A stretch of DNA of 64,000 bases, taken from Rhizophagus irregularis (taxonomy: Eukaryota; Glomeromycota; Glomeromycetes; Glomerales; Glomeraceae). Below the pieces are notes generated by a model. The model was not told where the DNA came from. It did no database searches and saw nothing but the letters and a program-made list of their open reading frames with translations. Both the position numbers and the translations under genes were made by a program. The stretch is from assembly GCF_026210795.1 (NCBI RefSeq), contig NC_089431.1, positions 2,976,001-3,040,000 of the forward strand, written 5' to 3'. Below are positions 35,807 through 47,435 of the stretch, piece by piece (within the stretch, counting starts at the first letter, position 1; each line of letters opens with the position of its first letter).

Positions 35807-37564
35807 TTCGAATGAAGTATATTAATTTATAGAATTGTATATATTGAAAATAATTAATAAAGATGAAATAAGTATTTTTTTTCTTCTAGAATGATTTTAT
35901 TGTGTTGCCTTCGAGGGTGAAGAAGAGTGTTAAAGGAGAGAGTTGAAACAAGACCAAGTATAGGTCTTAAAGAGATATATAATGAATTTGAATAAGGGGA
36001 ACTAAAAATTTGAATGCATAAAAGGAGAAAAAAAAAACCACAGGTTCTTTTTTGTTTTTTTTATTTATTTATATTTTGTTTATTTCTCAAATAATTTAAA
36101 AAAAAAGAAATGGTAAAATCAGGTTGTTTGTACCTTATATAAAATCATTTGAAAAAATGTGCAGTGTAAATATATCGAACCAATCCAAATATGGATTTCT
36201 GTTAGGACCCGAACTTTTTATGTTGCACTTACAATTATTTCTTAACAACTTTATTATTGGAAGAAAATCAATGCAAATTTACTTGATTAAAGCATTAAAT
36301 CATGGGCGTAAATTTTAATTGGCGAGCTTGCATTCAAAAATAAGATAATTGGAAAAATCGAAAGAAAAGTTAAAATTAACTTGCTCCTAACCTAATATAT
36401 TTATGGCTAATAAATTATGAATTAATTATTATTATTACACACAATTGCGCTCACTGAAACCTTTGTCGATTAAATTTGTAATTTTGAACACAAAGATTTT
36501 TTTAAAAAAAGAAACCTTTTTTTTTTGTTTGATAAAAAAAATATTCCATGTATTTCTTTAATTGGGAAAATAGTAACGATAGTAAACGTAATATTAACAT
36601 AAAATATAAATATTTATGATTTGTGCTATAAAAACTATTTTTTACACATGTTTAATTCCACGCTATATATATATATAACCAATTAATTATAATTTACTGT
36701 GTAAATTATATGGTTCGGCTGATATGTATTACAAAAAAATATATAACCAGAGAACTTTTTATATTACTTCTTTCCCGGAGAAGACTTATTTAAAATTCGG
36801 GTTTTTGCATATAAATAAATAGATGTACCAACAATTAATGCATATTTTAAGGTAATTAATTTCGGCATTTCAGATTCGGTTATTCTCGGGGCTAATCTTT
36901 AATGCATATATTAAACAAATGTACTCCTTAGATTAATCGTGCATTATGTATGCATTTATATATATATCATAAATAGAGAAATAACCATTTTAGATTTTTG
37001 GGAAAAAAATTGTATATTTTGATCCTGAAACATATATAAAGTTTTGAAGAGAGTTTTAGATTTTTTTTACAAATGTGGGTTTAAAACATTATCAAAATGA
37101 GAATATTTTTAGTAATTGAGTTAATTTGTAACTAAATTACAAACTTATTAGTAAAGACGTTTAAGGACTGTAAGGTGTAACCGAATAAAAGTAAATAAAT
37201 ATAAATGCATGATTCATGATTACGTATTTTTCAATCATAAAATCAAATTATTATTTAAACTATTGATTCTTTGACTAGAGAACGTTTTAGTTCTATTTAA
37301 CAATTGATGGATATTAATATGAAATGGTTTGAAATTATCACATATGATGGAAGTATTATATATTAGATTGAATGATTTGTAATTGTCCAAAGAATTTATT
37401 AAATCATTTTACGAGTTATATATATAATCGTTTCTAAGAAATTTTTTGACGACTAAATTTTTATTGTATATATTATATATACGGTAAATATAAAAATACA
37501 GAGTTTTCTGAGTTTTTTTAATGTGTATGTGTTATGCTATATATATATATACATTTATTACTAA
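35807..37564. other. intergenic region between chitin deacetylase and arrestin paralogue 2
   Basis: The first 250 bp are the chitin deacetylase promoter side, with TATATA-like words at about 35975-35981 on the minus strand. The rest is AT-rich with (TA)n runs (36665-36680, 37536-37550) and no supported gene. Confidence 0.5.
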
Positions 37565-38743
37565 TCATGTCTGTGAAGTCTGCGAATCAGTATTGTTATT
37601 TAATGAATAAGAAGGAAGAGTAGATGTTTGATTTGTAGGTAAATTTGGTTCATAAGAAGGAGGAGAAGAATCATATCGAGGTTGTAGAGTTTCAGAATCT
37701 AGATATCTTGAAATTTCTTCTTGGTGTAAAAGTTCAGCGACTAAACAAGATTCTTCTTCTTCACTCATCATATTTTTAATTTTTACTGGAACTTCTAAAT
37801 TAATATTATGTCTACTAAAAATACCAAAATTAACTTTAATTTTAACCTTATGAGTAACTTCAATATGAAAACTTTCTTCTGACCAATTAAAAATACTAAG
37901 ACAATCATCAGGTATTGTAAAATTAATATCCATAATACATTCATTATATTGAGTTTCTTTTGAAATTGGAATTTGTTTACCCTTTATAATCTTTTTCCCC
38001 ACATTTTTACGCTTCTTCTTAATCTCTGATTTAATTGTGACGGCAGTATATTCTTTTAAACTTATTACAATATCTTCTAATGAAACTCGAGCATCGAAAA
38101 ATGTTAATTTCACTCTAACAATAATTGGATAACGAGGACCAAAAACTCTATCATTTAAAGAAATTTCATATCCAATCCCTTTCTTTGGTTTATCATTTTT
38201 CCATGTTATAGGATTAGGTATTGAAGGTGGTAAACTATACCGATCGACTATATAAGCGCATTGTATAACTTTTGTTGAACCTTGAAAAGTTTTAATATTT
38301 GGTTTACGCGATATTATAGCTCTAAGACTATATTCAATCTTTCCTCGATCTTTATTTACTGATAAACTTGAAGGTATATCATTAGGTAGAGGAATTTCAA
38401 AAGGTAAAATCATATTCCTTATTTCTTTATAATCATTATTATCACTTTTCCATAATTCAGTAGTAATATTACATATTGAATTTGTTCCATAATTTAAAAA
38501 TTTTGGTCCAGTATCATGTAATTGAATAAATTCTGCTCCTGAAAATGATAATTTTATCTGTTTTATATACATTGGATCATTTGAAGGAAAACTAAGATGT
38601 AAAAAACCAACGATTGATGTATTATTAGTAATACCAAGAAATCCTTCCTGAAATGATTTTCGTCCCTCTTGATAAGAAAAATATATTGATGGTGTAAATT
38701 CTTTATATAAAGAACGCGGGGGTCCCTTGGGTAAACTAGGCAT
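37565..38743 (-). CDS. alpha-arrestin with PPxY motif, paralogue 2
   Basis: A single exon of 392 residues starting MPSLPKGPPRSLYKEF. The arrestin N-domain is recognisable from SFQEGFLGITNN and IKQIKLSFSGAEF, mid-protein LPFEIPLPNDIPSS, and the C-domain from GIGYEISLNDRVFG. These match paralogue 1 at corresponding positions. Unlike paralogue 1 it has a C-terminal extension rich in Ser, Pro, Asn and Thr with PPSY at 361-364, the ligand for WW domains of Nedd4/Rsp5-type ubiquitin ligases, and a second LPSY. A Lys/Arg-rich insert (KKKRKNVGKK) sits in the C-domain. This is the usual build of alpha-arrestins that direct ubiquitination of plasma-membrane transporters. The cargo cannot be told. Confidence 0.88.
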   Translation of the reverse strand: MPSLPKGPPRSLYKEFTPSIYFSYQEGRKSFQEGFLGITNNTSIVGFLHLSFPSNDPMYIKQIKLSFSGAEFIQLHDTGPKFLNYGTNSICNITTELWKSDNNDYKEIRNMILPFEIPLPNDIPSSLSVNKDRGKIEYSLRAIISRKPNIKTFQGSTKVIQCAYIVDRYSLPPSIPNPITWKNDKPKKGIGYEISLNDRVFGPRYPIIVRVKLTFFDARVSLEDIVISLKEYTAVTIKSEIKKKRKNVGKKIIKGKQIPISKETQYNECIMDINFTIPDDCLSIFNWSEESFHIEVTHKVKIKVNFGIFSRHNINLEVPVKIKNMMSEEEESCLVAELLHQEEISRYLDSETLQPRYDSSPPSYEPNLPTNQTSTLPSYSLNNNTDSQTSQT

Positions 38744-41700
38744 TCTGTTTTTTTGAAAAAAAAATGATGTTTTTAAATAGAAAATTTTGTTTATATGAAA
38801 AATATATATGTGTGTGTATAATTATAATAAATTTTTTATGTGAAAAAAAAAATAAATAAATCTTTTGTGAAAAATAAATGTTTATATGTAATAAATATTT
38901 TTTTGTGAAAAAAAAACTAGGTAAAAAAAAATAAATCTTGTAAAAAAGATAAATCTTGTAAATAAATCTTGTAAAAAAAAAAATCTTTTTTGTGAAAGAT
39001 CTTGTTTTTTTTGTGGAAAAAAAAAATGGATTTTATTATAAAAAAAATTTTGGTATAAATATTTAAAAATATATATATATATTTATTTATATTCTCAACT
39101 GATTAAGAAAAATGATGTTTTATATGTAAATTTTCCCCATAATTGAATTTAAGGAAAAAAAAAAAATCATTTTTGAAATTGACAGTTTTCAACCCGTTTA
39201 AATACGGGCATATCGTTTATCAAGATTTCATGCAGTACACCCCATTAATCTAATCATAAATTGTCCATATCCGGTATTCATAAAAGCCCCCAACATCCCT
39301 TCAAACGTATCATGGGTATCGATGATTTGATTATTGATAATGCCAAGATTTTTCACGGGACATTTTCGTAAATAACATCACCAATCATAAATACATTTTT
39401 ACGGCTTTATTGAGGCCCGGTCCCAAATAAAAAAAAATATAAAAGAGTGAGAAATGAACGGGAATGAGATTTTTCATGAAAATTATTATATTTTTTAAAT
39501 ATAAACAAATCTTAAGACTGGGCGAGTTTTTTTTTTAAAAAAAAAAATTTTTAGTATTTGCTTGCTTTTTTTGGTATTTAATATAAAAGCGAAAATTTTG
39601 GCTTAAAAAGTTGAATTATAATGTTTTAATCAATGCAAATTACAAAGGATGTACTGAATATTACAATAAAACATCATGTGAAAGTGAAAGGAAAAAAAGG
39701 ATATTATTATTTAATGAAACTTACTCATTTGGTGCTTTTTCTCTTCTTTTTTTTGGTAACTCAAAAAAAAAAAAATTTTTAATTTCATTATGTAAATCAA
39801 TAAATATTAATTTCATATCTAAAAACAGGTTTCATTGTTGAAAGAATTTTTAATTCAAATTTTTCTGATTGGATAAAAAATTTTTAACAAGTCTTAAAGA
39901 AACCCATCCATAAAAACCCCTTTCTTTTTTTTTTCCTTACCACATGATTTTTTTGTTGCTCAAAAGGAATTACGCCCGTAGCTTTTCAGCGTAAAATTTA
40001 CTGATTTAATCCTGATTGTCTCACGAACTTATCTTTTTGTTCCACAGGGAGGAATCTACTCCCCGTTATCCATATATATGCGAATTATGCGTAGGCTTAG
40101 GGTTAGCCGTTAGTGTTGCAACAATGAATTATTTTTATAGTCTCATTTGTCTCCCATTATAAAAGGGTACTGTAACGCATTGAATGCTGGTCAAAAATGA
40201 TTTTTAAGCAAACCTTGTTCTTAATACATATATATTACGATTCTTTTCACCTACTATTTAGATTCATAGTGAAAATCATGTCTTTTAGATATATTAGATC
40301 ATTGAGCCTTCAATCTATTTGCTTTACTGTTTCATCTGTCATCCGTAATGTTTAATTTGTTAATTAACGATAGTAACATTAACTAATATATATCTTTAAT
40401 AAATTATACATATTTATTCAATTTATCCGGATCGTAATTTTGAAAACTATATCATACATATTTATTCAATTTATCCGGGTCGTAATTTTGAAAATTATAC
40501 ATATTTATATATATTTATTCATGTCGAGCAAATCAACATAACCGAATTTCCCATCAGTTAATTCTCCTGAAACACACAATTTCCTGAATCTCTATTTCCT
40601 GAACCCTAATTTCCTGAAAATCTAATTTCTTAAAATCTCAATTCTCTGTATTCTCTGTAAAAAAAGTAGATCCGTTTTCATATACCACTCTTTTTTCCGT
40701 AAAAGACCCATATTTCCGGAATTAATAACTTTATATCACGAAATTTATCGAATTATTTACATTTTCCGTGAATGGATCCGTGAAAGGCACATTTTTTACG
40801 AAGTTTTTAAGAAATAACGGATAAAATTTTTTATAGGGAAAATTCCAAATGAATCCCAAACCGGGGAAGCGATATTTCGCATATGCGAAAAAAATATTAA
40901 ATCCAATAATTTTATAATTATTATAATTAAAAATCCATGGTCGTCTTTGTCTAAACTATTTCGGTTTCATCAAATGAGACTAAATATTTCGGTTTCGTCA
41001 AATGAGACTGAATATTTCAGCATCATTAATTCGGGATGGCAACCTATTGTAACACTTTTAAAAACCATATAGTATGCGTATTTTTGCCTGCTTTACAAAT
41101 TTAATTAGTATATCAAAAAGGGTTTAGAATACTGTTTTCGGCTTTTATATGAGGATACGATATTTCGCGGGTACGATAAAAAACAAAACCCATTTTTATA
41201 ATAAAATTTATAATTTTATATAACTAGAATTAAAATTACTACATAGTTTAGTAATGACGAAACCTAGGCAGGCATCACTATCCTGAATGGATAATTTCTG
41301 AAATATAAAAATAAAATTTATCACGGTATGACCTTTTATTTCTTTAATAAAAACATTTAAAAGATATTCAGTAAACATTTAAAAGATATTAAACATTTAA
41401 AAGATATTGCATAATACGTAAAATCAAATAAATGGATTGTAATCAATAAATATACAGTATATTAAATCTTTATATTTATTATTATTATTTGATCCAAAAT
41501 ATAAAATCTTTTATAATAAATCTTTTATTAATATAAATTGTAAAGCAAAAGCTTTTAGGATTTCATTAATAATTGTATAATAGTGGACGGAACTCTCTTT
41601 ACGTCTCCATAGAACCCATATAACAAATTTTCTTGATATACTGAAATGTTTATTTTTTAAAGTGTTAACTTCTTAAGACATTCCAATTATATGTATGATT

Positions 41701-42132
41701 GTTGTATAAGTTTTAAATTAAGTTTTTTAATTATTATAATTATTATATATTCATTATATGCTATTCAAAAATTGTATCACTCATTTATTTGAAGACGGTG
41801 AAGACGTATTGTTTATTGATCTGTATAAATACCAAAAGTTTCTAAATTTCGAAATTTAAGAATTATGACACATACTGTATTTACGTGTTTTTTTTTATTC
41901 CGTGTTATTTCCGCATATTCACGGAATTTTTATAGTCTAAAACATGGAAAATTATAAATGTATCATATTCATGGAGTTTTTACAGAAATTATGGACAAAG
42001 TTTTAAAATGATTTCTTATTTAGTAGCCCTTTTAGCCGTGTAAAAAAAGTCGATCCGTTTTTATATTCCATCTTTTTTCTTGTAAAAGGCTCACAATTTA
42101 TACAATTAAAATAATATTAGGATGGATATTGG
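38744..42132. other. gene-free, repeat-rich region
   Basis: No supported gene. The promoter side of arrestin paralogue 2 is low-complexity. Tandem items: a 55-bp duplication containing TTATTCAATTTATCCGG (40403-40500); a 31-bp duplication with TTTCGGTTTC and CAAATGAGACT (40968-41028); AAACATTTAAAAGATATT three times (41355-41409). A dispersed pair, GATCCGTTTT with flanking TCTTTTTTC and GTAAAAG words, occurs at about 40656-40715 and 42037-42095. TTTCCTGAA words recur at 40560-40660. A frame at 39611-39841 is not convincing. Confidence 0.45.
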
Positions 42133-42140
42133 AATTCGGG

Positions 42141-42301
42141 TATAGGTGTCGTCAAAATTGATTACGGCATATGAAGCTTATACCGTAATACCATTCTACC
42201 ACAATAAATTATTGAATGCCAATCTTGATATTTTATGGCCAAAATTCCCATTTTTGCCGTAATGCCATAATTATAAATACGACATTTCAACGACACCTAT
42301 A
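42141..42301. mobile_element. 161-bp MITE with 8-bp flanking duplication (hAT-like)
   Basis: The ends are TATAGGTGTCG and CGACACCTATA, exact inverted copies with further imperfect matching inside. AATTCGGG flanks it on both sides (42133-42140 and 42302-42309). An 8-bp duplication is typical of hAT elements. Caution: ATTCGGG is also a common word of the local short repeat. Confidence 0.7.
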
Positions 42302-42898
42302 AATTCGGGATATTGAGATTTTTGAATTTGAGATTTTAAAAAAAAACTTTATTGAGATTTAGCTCCTGAATGAAAAGGGTCGCCCAATACTATGAATCTA
42401 GTTTTACAGTTTTTAAAAAAAAAATTAAATAATATTTTATTTAAATAATGTAAGAAATAAGATAAAATGGTATAACAGTTTATTTTTTTTTTTTGCGATA
42501 GGACTAAATATTTTCTACTATAGCAACTACTCAATTTTGTTGAGATTTAAAGTTTTTAAATTGAGATTTTAAAACTTTAAATTAGATTTTCAGGGTTCGG
42601 GAAATAGGGATTTCGGGAAATCGTGTTTCGGGAAATTAGGAATTAGGGATTCAGGGAATTGATTATGTTTCAGGGAATTTGGAAATTGAAATTCAGGTAA
42701 TTCCTCATATATATTATAGGATGATTAAAACAATAATCATTATGTTTGAAGGGTTTGAACTTTGAAGGGTTTGAAGGGTTTGATTGGGCCCGTTTCATAA
42801 GGTTTCATGCAATTAAGTAATTTTATAAATACTGTATGTTTAATACTTTTTTTTTTTTTTAATACACTCCCGTTACGATCCAATAATTGCTAAACGTA
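42302..42898. other. short-word repeat and spacer
   Basis: 42550-42700 is made of irregular TTCGGGAAAT and TTCAGGGAATT words, the inverse of the TTTCCTGAA vocabulary at 30.1-30.8 kb. A GAAGGGTTTG word is repeated at 42745-42783. No gene is seen. Confidence 0.5.
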
Positions 42899-43129
42899 CA
42901 CAGTGAAATTCGATATATCGGAATCTCGATATAACGGATCATAATTGGGTCTGGTCATAACGTATAATTAATTTTAAAATTAATTTACCCTCGATATAAC
43001 GGAATTCTTGATATAACGGAATTCTTGATATAATGGGAATTCTTGATATAACGGAATTCCTGATATAACGGATTTTTGACAAATTTTACTAATGGAACGG
43101 ATGGTTCCATTATATCGAATTTCACTGTG
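42899..43129. mobile_element. 231-bp TA-flanked MITE (pogo/Tigger-like ends) with internal TIR-like tandem
   Basis: The terminal repeat CACAGTGAAATTCGATATA is exact at both ends (inverted) and extends with mismatches. It is flanked by TA (42897-42898 and 43130-43131). CAGTGAAA...CGATATAACGG-type ends are familiar from pogo-related Tc1/mariner elements. Inside, about five copies of the 17-bp word GATATAACGGAATTCTT (42993-43071) repeat the inner part of the TIR. Confidence 0.8.
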
Positions 43130-43131
43130 TA

Positions 43132-46100
43132 TTTGTAATGAGATAACCAACATTTATATATGTACATCGTTGTATTGTTGTGACGTATGACATAAATTTG
43201 GCCAAAATTATCCTAAATTCACCAGAATTAAAAAATTAAAATTTTTTTAAAGCGGAGCTACGGACAAAGAGAGATTTTTAAGCAGTTTTATAAAAGTAAA
43301 ATTGATCTTTTACTTTATTTAAAAAAAAAATATATAAAAATATAAAAATATATATATATATTGGTAACTATGATAAAGAAATCGTGTACATTAGAAAAAT
43401 AAAAGGATCAACAGAATCAACTCATCGCTTAATAAAAAAATCCCCCAAAAATTTGATTGTTAATGATTTTGTAACATAAACCCCTACAGGCCAGGCCCTT
43501 GTATTTAACTATAAAAACAATTTTTTTTTTAAATCTAAACCATCTTTTGAAAGATATATCGTCATCTGTTCCGAATTCGGATAATTATTATTCAAATGAT
43601 TCCGGATAAATTATCCGATCCGATCGGATAAATGGTTGTTAACAGATTGTAAATAATAACAATACGCTAACTGTTAATACGCTCTAAATAATAATAACAA
43701 TAAGTTCTAAATAACAATACGCTCTAAAAACAGTTACTGAACTAATAATGGTGCAAAACAAAAAAATCATATGATCTTATTTCATTTAATATGTAGGCAT
43801 ATTTTTAGCCGTCGAATTTTATATATGTGAAAAAAAAAAACTTTAAAAAAAATTTCGGTATATAGAATATCCAAAAATGGACAAATTAATTTTACCAAAA
43901 AAGTTTTAGTCCTTTTGGCGCTTTCTATATGACGGCAAAAATACTACATTTTTTTTTCTGCGATACAAATCTCGGGACGTGTCACTGTTACCGCAGCACA
44001 TGATCAATTCTCCAACCCCTCATACTAGTTAATACTACTCCTTGCTACCTCAATTTACCTATATATGTAAATATTATTTATTTATTTTATTTATTTATTT
44101 ATTTGGAAAGTTTGAGGAAAATCAATAATTTTAATAATTTTAATAATTTTAATTATTTTTCGATCCTTTTTAAAAAAACTTGAATGATTGTCGATAATCA
44201 AAATAAAAAAAAAAACTTCCTTCCTGTTACGTATTGTTTAAGGAAATAGTAGATTTTAAAATCATTCGTTACCCCCTAAATAAACTTTAAATCACTTCAA
44301 TCAAATATTTTCCCCTAATTCCCACCTCCTTTAATGGAGTAGTACGATGACGAAATGAAAAAAAAAACAGCTAATAATCACGTGATTTTAATGATCAGTT
44401 ATAAAGTTATAAACAAAATAAAATAAAATAATAATCAGTAATCAGGTATAAATGATTTCCTTTCTCCCCAAAAATTATATTTTTTTTGACCTATAACAAG
44501 TTAATTACTTTTATTTTTTATTTTCATTTAAACCATTTTAAATAAATGATTTTATAAAAAGATCACGTGAAGTAAAATGTCGTATATCAAATTCAATTAT
44601 CGGCACATCAAAAAAGTGTAGAATGAAAATGTGAAACATTATTGACGGGAAATTTCTATATCTGTATAGTTTATAATACTCCCTTTTACTTCAAAATAGA
44701 TTTTCATAGTCCATGCGTTTTATATACGTTATATATAATAATGTATATACATACATATGATTATTAAAACTCATGTCAATTCAGGAGATATCAAGGATTT
44801 TCAAACTTTCAAAAAGTCCGGAAAAATCAAGTTTTCATCATATTTTTGACGCGTAAATTCACAAATTTATATAAATATTTATTGATATATTTATTATACA
44901 TCATAAAATTACTAAAAAATCGAAGATTGCATCATATGAAATTTTTTAAAAAAAATGAAAAAAGGTAAAAATTGGGCAATTCTTGAATTAAATAACGTAA
45001 TTCATGGTCGCAGTAAAAAAAAGGCGTCGATCATTAATTCATTAATTAGAAAAAAAAGAATTTTTGGTTTAAAAAGGGTAGTAAAAAATAAAATTATTAT
45101 AATTATATAATTAGTTTAAAGATAATTAATTTATGGCAAAAAAAAGTTTTAGAACGTAATACAAAATAAATTTTACTTTCCCAATCATTATTTCAAAAAG
45201 TATTGTTTCAACCAATATATGGGAATTAAAAAGATAAGTCTTACCTATTTTTTCTTTTTGTCCTTCCCATAATTATTATTATTTTTCAAAATATTAATGT
45301 AAAAATATTAATAATGTATCATTTTTTAATTCTTCTTTTTTTTTCTTACAATTTTTAAAATTCAATATAAAATAGGTTCGGGGAAATAATTTATGATGAC
45401 CATACAATTATTTAAATAACGTTACAAAAATTAAAATTGGATAATCAATCTCGCATAAGGAATAAAAAGTCATTTGTTCAGCTCTTAGATTACACAGAAA
45501 AATAAAGAGAATTGATTTCATTGGTGTCTTTAATTAAATTTTTATTTATCTTTTTTTAAAAAAAATTTCCATGTAATTTTTTTTTTTAACTCTAAATGCG
45601 TTCATCGTTGTTTGGGTTTGTTGCGTTGTTTCGAACACAATATTAAAAAAAATAAATATTTTTTTTTTTTGACATTTTTTACACAAAAAATTAATTGGTG
45701 TTCATTTCTTTACCATATGGGTTTCATAACATAATAATAGACTTTAATCGAATTGGTTAACTGTAAAATAACCGTTTAATCTTGCTAAAACTAAATTAGG
45801 AAAAAAAAAAGAAAAAGGAATCTAAACGCAAAGCAGGAGAATATATATAAAAAAATTACTTGTTCGTTTTTCTTTGATCAGAACGAAAAACAAAAAAAAA
45901 ATAATAATTATTATTATTTTAGCTAATAAAAATTCAATTACACGATTGTTTGTACACATGTAGTAATAATCCAATGTTTGAATGCCAAAACACCAATGGA
46001 AAGTGGCGCTTATTTAAAAAGTGAAGATCACTTCTGGAAAATGATAGCAAAAGTTTATAATAAAATATATATGATGATAACATTGGAATAAAATATGACG

Positions 46101-46974
46101 ATTACGCCATTTGTACTTTTATACAAGACTTTATTCTAAAAATAAAGATTTTTAACATATATAGATATCAACATTATTAATGCTTTTTTTGGCTTTTCGG
46201 AGTACTAATGATAATGATTCGTTGTGTTTCACTCCGATTAATTATTGAAAATTTCATGCCACTCGGCCGGAATGATAATTGAAAGCGGCATGATTGAAAG
46301 GAAGAAACAAGAAAAAAAAAGAAATTTTTTTTTTTTTTAAAGAAAATTATTTTATACATTTTTTATGTAAATAACTTTAAACCATTTAACTTTTAAATGT
46401 CGTTTGTCAATCGTTTTGTTATATTAAAAAAGGTGCTTATAAACCGCGGCAGGGAGTTACTTTTACCGTATTGAATTTTCCCAATTTATTAATTTTCAAG
46501 TATATTTTACTTTTTTATTATTTATTAATGTTGATATTTCAAACTATCAACTATCAACACCTTGCATATTTTATTGTTGATCCTTCTTTTTTATTTACAG
46601 TATATGTATATTTATTTATTTATACATTACGTATTGTATTATAATTTATTGATTCTTTATAATTGCCATATAAATTTTTATTTTAAAACATTTTTCATTC
46701 ATTATAAAAATTTATGTACTCTATTATAAAAAAAAAAATTATTTCGGCCTAATAGATCCGCATTTACTTACCTCAAACATATAAATATGGCCCATTCTTC
46801 TAACTTTGATTCTTCACAAAATTTCGAAAAATAAATTTTCTTTTTAAGTTTCGGAACTTTTGTTTATTTATTACGAGATATTATTTTAACGTCTCTCTCT
46901 CACAAAAAAAAAAAAAAAAATTTAAAATTTAAAATATATTTCTTTTATTTCTTTTTACTCTTAAAATTTTTAAA
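43132..46974. other. gene-free region upstream of the Ecl1-like gene
   Basis: No supported gene over 3.8 kb. It has long A/T homopolymers, AATACGCTCTAAA repeated near 43670-43727, and two TCACGTGA boxes at 44378-44385 and 44563-44570. TATTTATT tandems lie at 44075-44102. The leader of the Ecl1-like gene may start somewhere in the last few hundred bases, where a CT-run (46890-46900) precedes the ATG. Confidence 0.45.
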
Positions 46975-47435
46975 ATGGATACAGATTGGTGCATCATGTG
47001 TGATTCTCATTGCAATATTCCCGTAAGTATTAGCAAAAGAAAGTTGGTTTTTGGTTTTTTGTGTGCATCTTTTTGATTTCTCAAAATATTTAAATTTTTT
47101 TTATTTTTCTTTTATTTTAGGGAGCAATTTATTGTTCAAAGGAATGTGAACTTCAAGATCGTTTAAGTGCATATCCATCATTGACTTCCAGCTCGTCAAT
47201 TTCAACTCAATATTCTTCTGGAGTTAATACAAAATTTGAAAGAACTACATCAGTTAAATTTCCAACAAAATCGGCTTCGATTCAATTTCCAAAAGTTCAA
47301 CAACTTCAACAACAGCCAACATTGTTTTATCATCGCGGTCCAATGCCTCGTTATAAGCACACTTCTTCAAAAGCGTGTGCCAGTGCTAGTAACGTACGCG
47401 ATAGAAAAGTGACCAAATCTTTATATGTTCAATAA
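46975..47435 (+). CDS. Ecl1-like small zinc-binding protein
   Basis: Two exons, 46975-47022 and 47121-47435, with a GTAAGT...AG intron, giving 120 residues. The N-terminus MDTDWCIMCDSHC followed across the intron by AIYCSKECELQD matches the pattern of the fungal Ecl1 family (CxxC then YCSxxC), small nuclear proteins known in yeasts to extend chronological lifespan and respond to zinc or nutrient limitation. The Cys residues would bind a zinc ion. The remainder is Ser/Thr/Gln-rich and probably disordered, with FYHRGPMPRYKH near the C-terminus. Without the first exon the zinc motif is lost, which supports the spliced model. Family assignment is by motif and overall build; function is carried over from yeasts. 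Confidence 0.75.

Noticed and set aside
40040-40065. Hairpin GGGAGGAATCTACTCCCC as part of a structured RNA
   Set aside because: An isolated short stem without any recognisable snRNA, snoRNA or tRNA motif around it.
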